From positions 868,001-932,000 of the forward strand of contig OZ025784.1 in NCBI GenBank assembly GCA_964019425.1: a DNA stretch of 64,000 nucleotides, written 5' to 3'. The translations under genes and the position numbers were made by a program. This DNA is from Flectonema sp. DT1601 (lineage: Eukaryota; Euglenozoa; Diplonemea; Diplonemida; Diplonemidae). Positions 40,982 to 52,152 of this stretch are shown piece by piece (the first letter of the stretch is position 1; each line of letters opens with the position of its first letter). The notes beneath the pieces are model-generated. The model made no database searches and had not been told where the DNA came from. It worked only from the letters and a program-made list of their open reading frames with translations.

Positions 40982-41374
40982 GCGATGATAGGGAATTGGT
41001 AAAATAGATTTTATTTTAGATATTTTTTCATCCAGTTTAGATAGTTTTGCGTTCTTGTTGGTTGCTTGCTTCCTCAATAATATTCATTCCTGCTTAATTA
41101 TTTGTTAACAATAATAATAAAAAAAAAGTTTTTTTTTTTTTTTGTATTTGCTTTTTTTTAATGAAAATTTTCTTTTTTTCAATTCTTTCGTGTTATTATT
41201 TAGATATTCCTTTTTTTTTTTTTTTTTTTTTTTCTTGTTAACTAACTTCTCTTGCCTATTCATTGCTACTGCCCTTTGCTTTGGTAATATTATTATTTTC
41301 GAAGAACCCCACGTGAACTTATTTTGATTTTTTTTTTGTTCTATCAAGGAAAATATAACAACAACAAAAAAAAA
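40982..41374. other. Intergenic, T-rich
   Basis: Several T runs (41129-41141, 41210-41233) and A runs before the next ATG. No gene recognised. Confidence 0.5.
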
Positions 41375-42115
41375 ATGATTGAACTCACCACCGCATGCTA
41401 CGTAAGACTGTGGATAATGTTACTCTTTGCGACTTATTTTATATTAAACTACAGACTGTGTGTCGCTGTAGCTGTGGTTCCGGTTGCTGAAGAACTCAGT
41501 TGGGTTGAATCGTGGTACAAAGAAACACCGATAATACCTAATGAGTTCGAGGGTAGGAAAATACTGAGATCACTTTGTAGTCGGATTCCAGGAAATGAAA
41601 ATACCGTTGTGATAACTACAGTCGTGTTGTTGGTGTTTGTGAATGTAGTTGAGAAGATTGTAGACAAAATGGGAAATAGAAAACAAAAAGAAAGACGAAT
41701 CTCATGTGACGGATGCGGCGATCAAATCCTACCAAGTGAAATATTTCCATGTGGTCACGACTGTCCTCATAATCTATGTAAGAAATGCCACTTAACACCT
41801 GATGACTCCGAATCAATCCCGAAAACCCTCAGCGACTATGCCACAGCTATTAGTTGTGATAAAGTTGATAACAATAAGGGAGAATCAATAGATTTGAGGA
41901 ATATATTATCTGCGATGGAGAGTTTGAAATCAGAACGTGACTACTACAAATCAAAAGCGGAAACTATTAAAACGTCACCTCAAAAACGATCGTCGAATTC
42001 ATCGTTGACGTCTTCTCCAGTTATTTGTGCTGAAAAAACTTGTAGAGACCACCTCAGTTCTGATCAGTCAGCAGCATGGGATAAACTCCTTCTTCGAGAT
42101 TCGTTTGTTTATTAG
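41375..42115 (+). CDS. Membrane protein with RING/ZZ-like zinc motif
   Basis: 246 aa from the ATG at 41375, which follows an A run; upstream in-frame codons are low-complexity. Signal or anchor helix (about 9-30), a second hydrophobic helix (about 79-97, TVVITTVVLLVFVNVV), then a zinc-binding pattern CDGCGDQILPSEIFPCGHDC followed by HNLCKKC (about 112-139), and a coiled or polar tail (SAMESLKSERDYYKSKAE). It could be a membrane RING- or ZZ-type protein; ubiquitin-ligase activity is only a possibility. A tandem partial copy follows. Confidence 0.65.
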   Translation: MIELTTACYVRLWIMLLFATYFILNYRLCVAVAVVPVAEELSWVESWYKETPIIPNEFEGRKILRSLCSRIPGNENTVVITTVVLLVFVNVVEKIVDKMGNRKQKERRISCDGCGDQILPSEIFPCGHDCPHNLCKKCHLTPDDSESIPKTLSDYATAISCDKVDNNKGESIDLRNILSAMESLKSERDYYKSKAETIKTSPQKRSSNSSLTSSPVICAEKTCRDHLSSDQSAAWDKLLLRDSFVY

Positions 42116-42177
42116 TTTCGTTTTTGTGTTGTGAGATTTCTGTCAAACACGGAAATGCTCTGTCTGGATAGAAGCTC

Positions 42178-42420
42178 CGATAATACCTTAAGAATACTGA
42201 GATCACTTTGTAGACGGATTCCAGGAAATGAAAATACCGTTGTGATAACTACAGTCGTGTTGTTGGTGTTTGTGAATGTAGTTGAGAAGATTGTAGACAA
42301 AATGGGAAATAGAAAACAAAAAGAAGGACGAATCAGTCAGCAGCATGGGATAAACTCCTCCTTCGAGATTCGTTTGTTTATTAGTTTCGTTTGGTGGATA
42401 TGCTCTGTCTGGACAGAAGC
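42178..42420 (+). pseudogene. Partial tandem copy of the preceding gene
   Basis: 42193-42332 is nearly identical to 41560-41703 (second helix region), then jumps to the sequence matching 42065-42120 (gene end), so about 360 bases including the zinc motif are deleted. The unit boundaries carry a shared ATGCTCTGTCTGGA segment (42154 and 42399). Confidence 0.85.
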
Positions 42421-43825
42421 TTATCTCGTTTTTTTTTTTTTTTTTTTTTTTTTTTTGAACAATTTGTTTGGTATGGTTACGTTCAAGAGAGTCCTTTTTA
42501 TGTTTCTTTAGTAAGACTGGATTAGTTCCCAAATAAGAGTAATTACTTTTCTTTGGGAGATTAAACTTTTCTGAAATAAGCGTAGAGTTGTATATTATTT
42601 CTGATTTGTCGTGTTTGTTTTTTTCTTCTTTTTTCTTTTTTGACTGCGTGTTTTTGGTAGTCACGCGCAGTCTTCCATGCTTCTTTCTTTTTTCCCTCAC
42701 GTGGCCTCCAAGTGGTATTATTTATTTATTTGCAGTCATTTACTACGCTGCCGCTGACAGTCAAGATTGTCGGAGAAATTGTTGTTCCTTTTGAGCTTGA
42801 AAATACAGTATCAAATTACCCCTCATTTTTTGTCACCAAGACGTTTTTTTTTTTTTTTTGGAAAGAATGTTGTTGGCATAGCAATTTTTTTTTTTTTTTT
42901 TAAATTTCTCGTTCCTCCTACGATATAAGGACTCTAACAACATTTTTTTCCAAACATTGCAGATCCCTTTTTTTTTGATGTATACACCGTCATAGACGAC
43001 CTTCGGAAACAGCATTCATTTCCCCCCTATTTATTTATTTTTTAGTTATTGCGAAAAAAAAAAAAAAAAAAAATCTTTAAAGTGGCTAGTTGGTGTATTT
43101 TGAGCCATAACCCCCCTATACAATATATTTTTATTTTTTTTTTTTCCCATCTGTGATATTTAGGGCAAGGTGAGGAGCTGGGAGTCGATCACTTTCAGTT
43201 GAAGCTATAATGCGGGCTACCCGAACCCCGTCATAGTAGTCAGTTCTGGGCTTTGATACCTAAGTATTACAGTTGTTTGTTCTTATTAAAAAATAAATTT
43301 GTGAATAACACTCGTACACAAGATTCTTTTCTTCTTTTTTTGGTAACGGAAACACTCTTTTGGTTGGAAATGTTCTCGAGAAGCGAAAAACTTTTTGTAA
43401 GTAACTTTAAAAAAAAAAAAAAAAAAAAAGTGAATCTAACCCACAGCACGCCTCAATAATTACTTACGGTGAGTGTGATCTCTAAATACATAACAACCTA
43501 ATCAACGGAAGTTACCTTTTTCGAATTACTTGTTTCTTTGATTCGTTGTTGTCCATTATAATTAGTTTTAGATTTAATTATCAACAAGAAGTAGAGCAAA
43601 TTTTTTCTTTCTTTCTTTCTTTCTTTCTTTCTTTCACCCCTATTCCACGAACTACTTTTTAGTCTCACATCCCTTCAAGGAGGTCACACAGCACACCAAG
43701 TCAGATGTAAGGTCTTTCAAGATCCAATGCAAAAGAAACTTAATTATCACTCTCAACGCTGGTGATGTGCTACGAACCAGATTTTATCAAAAAACTTAAA
43801 AAATACAATAAAAACAATATCAAAT

Positions 43826-43864
<39 letters not shown>

Positions 43865-44477
43865 GGTTGTCATCTTTCTACTCGTGATGGTTATCAAATC
43901 TGTTTTGAAAAAGTGATTTTATCTAAAAAAAAAAAAAAGCAAAAAGTCTCGTGTGTGTCCATTCTGACTAGGTTAGCTGAGGGCTACAAAATAAATTAGC
44001 CATTTCATAGTTCCTTAAAAAGAGGTCTATGTGTGTTTCACGCTTCTTGTCAGAGTGATTGATACTTATATCTGTTTTTTATCCAATCGTTTCTTTGGAT
44101 CGTCGGGAAAAAAAAAAAAAACAACGATTCAGTCATATCAAGACCCCCCTCTTATGAGAATTAATTAGTGTCGCTAATGTTCGTCAAATCGCAGGGTGTA
44201 TACCTACACTAACATTACCTGTAGTCACTGTATATCAGAACTAATGTTGTTTTATGATGCAATACACTTGTATTTTACGTACAAACTCGAACAGTTAACC
44301 CCCCCTCTTATGGGAATTAACCCTTAGTGCTACTAATTTATGTTGTTTCTAATACGATCTTCCTCCTTATGGAATTTTACTTCGTCGAGTATTTTTATAT
44401 TGACGAGACTTTAAATTAAATCTGCGATGAATAGATGTGAGTGTAGATGTCTTTTTTTATATTTCAAACATCATCAA

Positions 44478-44532
<55 letters not shown>

Positions 44533-44651
44533 ATATTGACATAACATGGTTCACTTTTGCTGCTTGTATTAAATGAGGTTAATGGTTTTTGCTTTTTAAA
44601 ACATAATTTTTTATCTCAACTAGTTTTACCACAAGCACTACACAACAAGAC
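42421..44651. other. Intergenic, microsatellites and repeats
   Basis: T runs, a (CTTT)n tract near 43605-43635, (CT)n tracts at 43830-43862 and 44484-44530, part of R7 (43934-44000), an uninterrupted R5 copy (44215-44302) and a short relative of the 4105 repeat (43170-43250). No gene recognised. The last CT tract ends in CAG 120 bases before the next ATG. Confidence 0.55.
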
Positions 44652-45671
44652 ATGTCATTTCCGATATTTATTCGACACATCGATGGTGAGTTACGTTCTA
44701 TTGACGTTCCGATTGATAGCATCTGTGAGACTGTTAAAGATCTCCTTGAAGAAGAGAATGGATCATTTGATTTAGTATATGCTGGAGACGTTTTGGAAAA
44801 AAAACAAAAAATAGAACCAAACATGGAAATTGAGATGGTTGTTAATAGGGATTTCTTGGCAGAGAAAAGAGTCGATGAAATTTTTGAGTATTCAGGTAGC
44901 AGTTTTTGGGAACAAAACGGAGCATTGACTAAGGACAAGATACTGTCGTCACAGTTAATGTCATTTCCACCACCGACGAATATCGACATTAATATGATGC
45001 CTTTCATAGTTGGTGATCCGAATAGTCTTCCTGAGCAGTATCATGGCTATTCTCAGTTGATAGATTCCTGTTGGGGGATTAGAAGAGGAGAATTATGCTA
45101 CTTAACAATCCAAGAATCGATGGTTAAAAAAAATGATTCACAACGAAGACCCGGACTGCACATCGAAACGCCTGGAAATAGTGATAATCTACACCCTGTG
45201 CATCGACTTGGGAAAGGATTTAATGCAAGGATATTTTGGGGAGAAGGTATAATGAGGCATTCATGTAGAGGAGGTATCTACACGGCTTCGACTGTGGCAG
45301 ATTCATGTAAATTCTACAACTGTAGAGTCAAAGAAGACCAACTCAGTGTTCCGGGTGTTGTTGGAAAGCACGGTGATATCTCACACCTTCATCGTGAAGT
45401 TGAATTAGCTTGTCGTAATCGAAAAGAACAAGTCGAAAGCATTGAAAACCACATCGTTACAATGCAACCAAACACAATGTACTGGTTCACTGATAGAACC
45501 CCTCATGAATCACTTCCTCTTAAGGAAGATACCTATCGTCAGTTCTTTAGAGTAGTGACTAGCAACATAAGTGTTTGGTTTGAAGACCATTCAACGAAAA
45601 ACCCTCTTGGGATTACTCCCCCAGAATCTGTTACTATTTTAAAAGGTGATAAGTTCAGCGGTGTGATTTAG
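44652..45671 (+). CDS. Ubiquitin-like head + oxygenase-like domain
   Basis: 339 aa. Residues 1-75 look like a beta-grasp domain (FIRHIDGELRSIDVPIDS, LVYAGDVLEKK, IEMVVNRDF). The rest (about 110-330) has a pattern suggestive of a 2-oxoglutarate/Fe(II)-type jelly roll: RPGLHIETPG (His and acidic residue), WFTDRTPHESLPL (second His), and RQFFRVVTS (Arg). The fold call is from spacing only, and I do not know a named family for it. Its head resembles that of the gene at 59725. Role unknown. Confidence 0.6.
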   Translation: MSFPIFIRHIDGELRSIDVPIDSICETVKDLLEEENGSFDLVYAGDVLEKKQKIEPNMEIEMVVNRDFLAEKRVDEIFEYSGSSFWEQNGALTKDKILSSQLMSFPPPTNIDINMMPFIVGDPNSLPEQYHGYSQLIDSCWGIRRGELCYLTIQESMVKKNDSQRRPGLHIETPGNSDNLHPVHRLGKGFNARIFWGEGIMRHSCRGGIYTASTVADSCKFYNCRVKEDQLSVPGVVGKHGDISHLHREVELACRNRKEQVESIENHIVTMQPNTMYWFTDRTPHESLPLKEDTYRQFFRVVTSNISVWFEDHSTKNPLGITPPESVTILKGDKFSGVI

Positions 45672-46152
45672 GACTGTAGTCTGATGATTCTTCCCTCGTG
45701 CGACAAATTTCTGCTTTTTTTTTCCCCTTGAACTTTTCCTTTTTATGTGTTTTTCACGTATTTTTCGCATTTGTTTTTTTTACAAATTCGTATCTTGAAC
45801 TTGTTCAACATTTTTTTTTGTGGAAAATAATATTCCTTTGATGATTGATCCCTATCCTGGTTATTAACAAAACATTTTTTTATTTATTTATTTTTTTCAT
45901 TGTTGAAAAATACACACGGATCCTCCGAACTACCAGATCTGTGGTACGGGAAAAAAAAAAAAAAATATCGTGTTGACCTGAACAAGTTAATTACATAGCT
46001 AATTACGTTGCTGTTGCCTCGTATATGCTCTAGGGAGTTAACCCGATGCTCTTTAGGTTGCTTTATCACCGATGCACAGTACGCAATGTATTGGACTTCC
46101 TTATCAATCTATCATATATTGAATTAAGTAATGAAATAAAAAAAATAAAAAA
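45672..46152. other. Intergenic
   Basis: T-rich, with a stretch (46000-46110) shared with 31060-31140 and with 170-230 (GCAATGTATTGGACTTCCTTATC part). No gene recognised. Confidence 0.5.
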
Positions 46153-48570
46153 ATGGAGATTGACAATACTTGGGGAGACCTACACCAGGTAGATGCTTGG
46201 TCAAAGGCTTCTCAAACAGTGGGATTTCTACCACGTGCGGAGACATATTCGTTTGATTTGGGAGGGATGACCGGTGAGGACATCGAACAGTACACTAAAT
46301 GCTTTCGTCAAGTAGGAAGTAATGTTATAAACTCAATGGGTGTCTTACCTGCTGAAGTTGTTGAAAAATTAGAAAACACTGCAAGGGAATTACTAAGACT
46401 CCGACTTAGGCTTCGGATGGTGCTAAAGCTTTCAAGAAATAGAAGGGCTCAACATGTCAAAACAATGCTGAGACCTTCACTTCGAGTATTGTCATCCAAC
46501 AGCGAAGTTTTTAAATTCTGGCCGTCAGCATCTCTGGAACACCTTCGACTTAAAATGATACCAACTGTATTCGATTCTGGTGAATATATCTTCCACACTG
46601 GAGAACCAATTTTCTCAGGTGTTGCTTTAATCACGACTGGTGTAGCTGAAGAGACTACAGTCCCATCAAACAAAACTCAACGACGAACAGGAACCTTATT
46701 AAGAAAGACATATTCAAAAGAAGAGTTTATTATCGGCGCTGTTGGTCAACTGACGGGAGAAAAACATATAAATTCTATCGTTACGAGAACAGTTTGCGAT
46801 GCCTGGATAATGAAATCAACTGACATAATAAAATCATTTAATGATCTTGATGAGAATGTTAAAAATCAAATTCTTGATTCGGTCTTTTCATATAAATGTC
46901 TTGAAATGAGGAAACAAATATCAGTATCAACACAAACATTTAGAAAATCATCTCCGATTTTCGCATCGGCATCTGATGATGAACTGCACGATGTCATTCA
47001 TAAATTAGTTCCAAAAATAATAAGAAAAGGTCTTCCAGTATTCACCTACGGATCACCGTCCTGTAATTGTTATTTTATTTATAGAGGGTCTGTCGCTATG
47101 ATATCAAGGTTTTTATCAGTGGGTGGAAGGGATCCTGTAGCTGAAAAGAAAGAACCTCCAACGGTAACTAAGAACACGATGATCGGAGAATTAGACATGC
47201 TTTTCAAAGAAAAACGACGAGTCACGGCGATTGCTAAGTCACATTGCTATTTATATATGTTAGATATGAGTGCTTTAAGTTGCAACCCGTCATTGCTTTC
47301 AAAAACAGCAAAGGCTGCGGCAGAACGTCGTAAAGATGTGATGGACAGAGGATCCATTGAGGAGAGTCTTTCAAACTGTTTGTTATTTCAATTTCTCGAA
47401 ACACCGATCCGAAATCAAGTATCTGAATTATTCCAACCAAAAGTTATTTCAGCTGGAGAGATTCTCGCCAGCAGCAGTCAAAGAGTTGACGCTATAATTA
47501 TAATAGCGAGGGGGGGGGTTAGAATTCGTCATGTTGATATATTTAAGTACCCTGGTGAAGATATAGTCTACCCAGGTGAATGTATTGGATACACTGGTCT
47601 ACTTCAGCAACGATGGAAAAATCCGATTTTCACGACAACTTTAGTAGAGTGCTGGATGTTATATTTTTCAGATTTCATCCCTTGGTTGAGAGAAAAGAAA
47701 CTACTCGCGAGGGTACGAGATTATTCAGCAGAGCTTTATAGAAAACAAGAATCGAAGACTCCGAGAACTGAGTCACTTCTCATAGACGCTGTTGATACTT
47801 TTATAGCTCCACGTCCAAAACTATGGCCTGGATCAAAATGGGGACAAGTCTCTGCCGTCATGAATGAAGCAAACCAACAGCTAAGAACACTACTATCACC
47901 GTCAGAGTGTTTGTTGGATGCTAATATTGTTCAAAAAGGTGTTGGTCTTTGGAGGATTTCACCTCTTTCACAACGCCAGTGTATACAAATGTCTACTCCC
48001 GGAGGGCTGGTTGATAAAGTTCCTCTTGTTCACACGAGATCTTTTGTTAACGCTCCTCCCAGTAAGAATGAGATTCATACAACTCTTCAGAGATCGCTTA
48101 TCACAAAAACGTGTAAAATGAGTGTTAAAATGAGTCATTTGCATGCCAAGGCCCAGACAGCAATAGGACTTCGTGTCCAACGTTTGTATAATCAAATGCA
48201 CTCAAATACCCGATCTTTAAGGGATCAGTGTAATCTGGATTCTAATTTATCTGATGAACGTTCAGGTGGTCATGTTGAAGGAACGAGAAGACTTCTTCCC
48301 GATGCAGAAATTCAAAAATTAGCAACCAATAAAAGACGTAAACCAAAACGTGCATCCAGCGCTGCCTTCACGGGACCCATTCCTCCAACGAGAAGTTCAG
48401 CTGGTCAACGACCGCATTCTGCCAAGATTGATAGTTTATTTAAAATACAAACATCTGAATGGAAAAAATTCAGAAAATGGTGTTGGCAGAATGAAGGTGC
48501 TGCCCCCATGCAGCCAATCCCTCCACCAACCTGCTCAATAATGTTAGACGGGACTGCTGCTGTGATGTAG
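46153..48570 (+). CDS. Protein with three cyclic-nucleotide-binding-type domains
   Basis: 805 aa. Three cNMP-type beta rolls: about 130-260 (FDSGEYIFHTGEPIFSGVAL), about 275-380 (IRKGLPVFTYGSPS, then GELDMLFKEKRRVTAIA, the best phosphate-binding-cassette match), and about 395-530 (ISAGEILASSSQ, YPGECIGYTG). The first and third cassettes are degenerate, so only the middle domain may bind cyclic nucleotide. Helices between them and a basic Ser/Pro-rich tail complete the protein. No kinase, channel or other effector domain is seen. It may be a structural or regulatory protein, for example of a flagellum, but that is inference. The ATG follows an A-rich leader. Confidence 0.75.
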   Translation: MEIDNTWGDLHQVDAWSKASQTVGFLPRAETYSFDLGGMTGEDIEQYTKCFRQVGSNVINSMGVLPAEVVEKLENTARELLRLRLRLRMVLKLSRNRRAQHVKTMLRPSLRVLSSNSEVFKFWPSASLEHLRLKMIPTVFDSGEYIFHTGEPIFSGVALITTGVAEETTVPSNKTQRRTGTLLRKTYSKEEFIIGAVGQLTGEKHINSIVTRTVCDAWIMKSTDIIKSFNDLDENVKNQILDSVFSYKCLEMRKQISVSTQTFRKSSPIFASASDDELHDVIHKLVPKIIRKGLPVFTYGSPSCNCYFIYRGSVAMISRFLSVGGRDPVAEKKEPPTVTKNTMIGELDMLFKEKRRVTAIAKSHCYLYMLDMSALSCNPSLLSKTAKAAAERRKDVMDRGSIEESLSNCLLFQFLETPIRNQVSELFQPKVISAGEILASSSQRVDAIIIIARGGVRIRHVDIFKYPGEDIVYPGECIGYTGLLQQRWKNPIFTTTLVECWMLYFSDFIPWLREKKLLARVRDYSAELYRKQESKTPRTESLLIDAVDTFIAPRPKLWPGSKWGQVSAVMNEANQQLRTLLSPSECLLDANIVQKGVGLWRISPLSQRQCIQMSTPGGLVDKVPLVHTRSFVNAPPSKNEIHTTLQRSLITKTCKMSVKMSHLHAKAQTAIGLRVQRLYNQMHSNTRSLRDQCNLDSNLSDERSGGHVEGTRRLLPDAEIQKLATNKRRKPKRASSAAFTGPIPPTRSSAGQRPHSAKIDSLFKIQTSEWKKFRKWCWQNEGAAPMQPIPPPTCSIMLDGTAAVM

Positions 48571-48753
48571 CAGACGAGCCTGCTGCTGTGATGTAGCAGT
48601 TGCCTGATAATCATTTACACAATATAAAATATATTCTGTTACTTTTTTTTTTTTTTTTGAAGGTTTTTTTTTTTTTTTTAAATTTGATAAATAATAAGAA
48701 TTATTTTTTTTGCATCGACAGCTAAGAAAAAAAAAAAAAACGTCAACAACAAC
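48571..48753. other. Short intergenic with duplicated gene end
   Basis: The stop region CTGCTGCTGTGATGTAGCAG is present twice in a row (48551-48571 and 48580-48600), then T and A runs lead to the next ATG. Confidence 0.6.
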
Positions 48754-50359
48754 ATGTTGAGAAGTACGAAGTTATTCGGGTCAAGAGTACTACTCAGACA
48801 CAGCAGTCGGTCATCAAGTGATAAAGTTTACGACAGTTTAGATGACGCTGTTAAGGACATTCAGAGCGGAGCAACCGTCTTAGTTGGTGGTTTTGGACTT
48901 TGCGGAACTCCTCATGCTCTTATTCAGGCAGTTCAAAAACAAGGAGCTAAAGACCTTACTGTTGTTAGTAACAACGCTGGTGTTGATGATTGGGGTCTTG
49001 GTCTTCTCTTACAGACCAGACAAATCAAACGAATGATTAGCAGTTATGTTGGTGAGAACAAGACGGTATGAATGTTTTCTAATTAACAGGTTGTTTCTTA
49101 TATTGGAGATCATCATAACCAACCAAACAAAACAGTTTGAATCACAATACCTCAACGGAGAACTAGAAGTTGAACTCACCCCTCAAGGAACACTCGCTGA
49201 GAGAATCAGAGCTGGAGGAGCAGGAATCCCAGCCTTTTTCACTCCAACAGCCTACGGTACTGTAATTCAAGAAGGTAACTTCACTATCAAGTACGGACCA
49301 AAGGGAGAAGGTGAGGCAGCTATCCTCTCTGAAGGAAAGGAGTCTCGTCAGTTTAACGGAAGAAACTACATCTTAGAACCGGCTATTACTGGAGACTTCT
49401 CATTGATAAAGGGATACCAAGCAGACACCAGGGGTAACATTAGATTCAAGGGAACAGCGAGAAACTTTAATCCTCCAGTTGCTACCGCTGGTAAGATTAC
49501 TATTGCTGAGGTTGAGGAGATTGTTCCTGCGGGAACCTTTGCGCCAGAAGATATTCATATTCCTGGTGTGTATGTTCAGAGGATTGTTTGTCCACCAAAG
49601 TATGAGAAGAGAATTGAGAGGCGCACTATTCGCAAGGAAGAGTCATCCGACTCAGAAGTAAGCAAAGAACTCATCGACCCAACAACACTCGGAACTAGAG
49701 AACGTATTGTTCGTAGAGCTGCTCTCGAGTTCGCTGATGGAATGTACGTCAATCTCGGTATTGGTATGCCAACCTTAGCATCCAACTACATCCCTGACGG
49801 TATGAATATCGAACTTCAATCAGAGAATGGTCTACTTGGAATGGGACCATATCCTGTTGAATCAGAGGCTGATGCTGACTTGATTAACGCTGGTAAGGAA
49901 ACTGTTTCATACCTTCCAAGCAGTTCTATCTTCTCATCTGATGAGTCATTTGCTATGATCAGGGGAGGACATATGCATCTTACTATTTTAGGTGCTCTTC
50001 AATGTGCACCAAATGGAGATTTAGCGAACTGGATTATCCCAGGAAAGATGGTGAAGGGAATGGGAGGTGCTATGGACTTGGTCTCATCAGGTTCAAAGGT
50101 TGTCGTTACTATGGATCATGCTGCAAAGAATGGCTCTCCAAAGATCCTACAAGAATGTTCCCTTCCACTAACTGGTAAGGGTGTTATCGATAGAATTATT
50201 ACTGAGTTGGCTGTTTTTGATATTAACAAAGAGACGTCAACTATGACTTTAGTAGAAACAGCTCCTGGAGTAACCCTCGAAGAAATCGCTGAAAAAACTG
50301 CTGGAAAATATGAAGTTTGTAAGAACGTCAAAACTATGTCCTTTGCGGGATGTTTTTAA
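48754..50359 (+). CDS. SCOT: Succinyl-CoA:3-ketoacid/acetate CoA transferase, two exons
   Basis: Exons 48754-49065 and 49136-50359, product 511 aa. It transfers CoA between succinate and an acyl acid (acetoacetate or acetate). An N-terminal presequence rich in Arg and Ser (1-25) suggests the mitochondrion. The alpha part has [13 protein letters not shown] and the beta part the catalytic Glu in [24 protein letters not shown] and [11 protein letters not shown] are also standard. Length agrees with eukaryotic SCOT (about 520). The 70-base intron restores [22 protein letters not shown] exactly. In trypanosomes this enzyme makes acetate from acetyl-CoA; in animals it burns ketone bodies. Which applies here is not readable. 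Confidence 0.93.
49066..49135 (+). other. 70-base GT-AG intron in the CoA transferase gene
   Basis: Donor GTATGAATG, acceptor AAAACAG. An internal AG (ATTAACAG, ending 49089) would be a second acceptor, but use of it leads to a stop. Phase 0 between ACG and TTT. Confidence 0.85.
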
Positions 50360-51072
50360 AGTGTTTTTCTTAAAACAAAAAAAAAAAACGAATTCATAAA
50401 AAAAAGAAAAAAAAAAAAAAACGTTTACTCCTGACTCAGGGTGTATTTATCTTTCGCAACGTGTTTAACTATTTTTTTTTTTTTTTTTTTGCCCCTTAAA
50501 AAAACTTTTTTATTTTAGTGCCATCTTGACATCCTTTTTTTTTCGAATTCATTTCTTATAACGTTTCGAAGTCACTGTTTGTTTTTAGTGAAGAGTTGTA
50601 TAAATTAGTAATGCCTGCCAGCCTTGCCTTGTGTTAAATACAATTTGTTTGGTAGCCTTGTTTCAACAACGGTTAACAGAAGAGAAGACCAACACACAAA
50701 CACACTGATAACGTTTTTTTTTTGCGTTTTTTGCGTTTTTTTTTTTTTTTTTCCCCCCCTGTTTGATTCGAAATGACTTTTCCCTTTTTTTTAATTTTTT
50801 TTTTTTATATGAATTTATTTGAAAAAAAAAAAAAAAAAAAAAAAAAGTAATAAGTTATCCCCTCCTTAAGTGTGTCACCGATTGTGATGACCAAGCGAAC
50901 ATCCCGACTCAGGTTGTCGCCCCTTTGGAAGAATTTCCACCGATGTGGATTTTGGAATTCTTTTTGCCCCCAAATAACACAAGCAGCTGCTTCTATTGTT
51001 TACGTGATGATGTTGATCGTGGTGTGTGTGTTTTATGTTTTTTTTATTTTTTAACTTTCCAGAAATCACAAT
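50360..51072. other. Intergenic, homopolymer-rich
   Basis: Long A and T runs (for example 50471-50490, 50738-50752, 50822-50846). It ends in a T-rich tract and CTTTCCAG nine bases before the next ATG. No gene recognised. Confidence 0.55.
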
Positions 51073-52152
51073 ATGTCGGGAGAAGGCACATCAAAAGAGC
51101 TGCTTCTGAACCCAGCAGCTCCCCCCAAACCGAGCGATACCAAAGCAGGTGGGCTAACTCCTCACAAGAAACCACCAAATTATGTTTCGGAGTTCAATCC
51201 TGACAAACCAAACTTAGGAAGAGGATGGTGGCAGCATAGAACATGGCAGTATGAAATAGGACCGGTTGCTAAGGAATACAGACGGAGTAGATCTTTGGGA
51301 CGTTTTCCATATGTCGATTCATACTTTGGAAAAGAATATGATAAAGCTGGTCTTGTTAAAGGTGAAGCTCGTGTGTTTCCGAGAATCCATCCTCAAGATC
51401 GGGGACTATATGGTGAGATCCCAATTGAAATTAAATTGTCGAGAGCAGTTCTTAATGCTCACGCTCAAGGAAAACTAATTAACGTTGGATATGTTGCTTT
51501 GGCAGGTATTTTTATGTACGCAATTAACTACGCAAACTGTGTCGATAGCGTTGATCCACCAGAGTCATTCAAAGTTCATGATTCTTTGGGTACTGCTTGT
51601 TCTTATAAAGCAGAATTTCATTTACCTGATTTCGCACTTCTTAACGCGCAGACAACTGAAAGTGATTCTTATTTGAAAAGATATACGGCTACTGTATTCA
51701 GTTGTTGGGGACATTATCCTCAAAGAAAATTTGCTGGTTTGCTTCATCAAGACTACTACAGCAGGGCATACCATCTTCACTACAGGAGAAAAGTTAAACC
51801 GGGTGAGTTCTTTACTGATTATGAATTATTAGAAAGAGACAGATCTATGTCTCTGTTGAGAAGTAGGTTATTCGGTACTCTCGCACACTGCCATGCGGTA
51901 GTATCAAATGAAGGTGTGCTGAAGATGCAATTATCAACTTGTATTGATGAGCAGCATTGGTCTCAAGTTTATCCAGATTCAAGTCTGACTAAGTACTTCA
52001 TAACACCGACTGTTTCATATATTAATTCAGTTTGGACGAGATTTTGGATGACATCATCAACGAACTTCTTTCTTCGATACAATCTCAATGAAGTTTATGT
52101 CAAACCTCTGGAGGCAGCACAAATTGAAACACCTGTCGATATGTTCTCTTAG
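51073..52152 (+). CDS. Unknown protein with one membrane helix
   Basis: 359 aa, not recognised. Features: Pro/Lys-rich N-terminus (1-45), aromatic-rich stretch (GRGWWQHRTWQYEIG), a single hydrophobic helix about 136-155 (INVGYVALAGIFMYAINYA), and a C-terminal part rich in Tyr, Arg and His (YYSRAYHLHYRRKV). No signal peptide. The style (basic, aromatic, one helix) is that of lineage-specific subunits of mitochondrial membrane complexes, and its neighbour encodes a mitochondrial enzyme, but that is a guess. The codon use looks like its neighbours. Confidence 0.6.
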   Translation: MSGEGTSKELLLNPAAPPKPSDTKAGGLTPHKKPPNYVSEFNPDKPNLGRGWWQHRTWQYEIGPVAKEYRRSRSLGRFPYVDSYFGKEYDKAGLVKGEARVFPRIHPQDRGLYGEIPIEIKLSRAVLNAHAQGKLINVGYVALAGIFMYAINYANCVDSVDPPESFKVHDSLGTACSYKAEFHLPDFALLNAQTTESDSYLKRYTATVFSCWGHYPQRKFAGLLHQDYYSRAYHLHYRRKVKPGEFFTDYELLERDRSMSLLRSRLFGTLAHCHAVVSNEGVLKMQLSTCIDEQHWSQVYPDSSLTKYFITPTVSYINSVWTRFWMTSSTNFFLRYNLNEVYVKPLEAAQIETPVDMFS

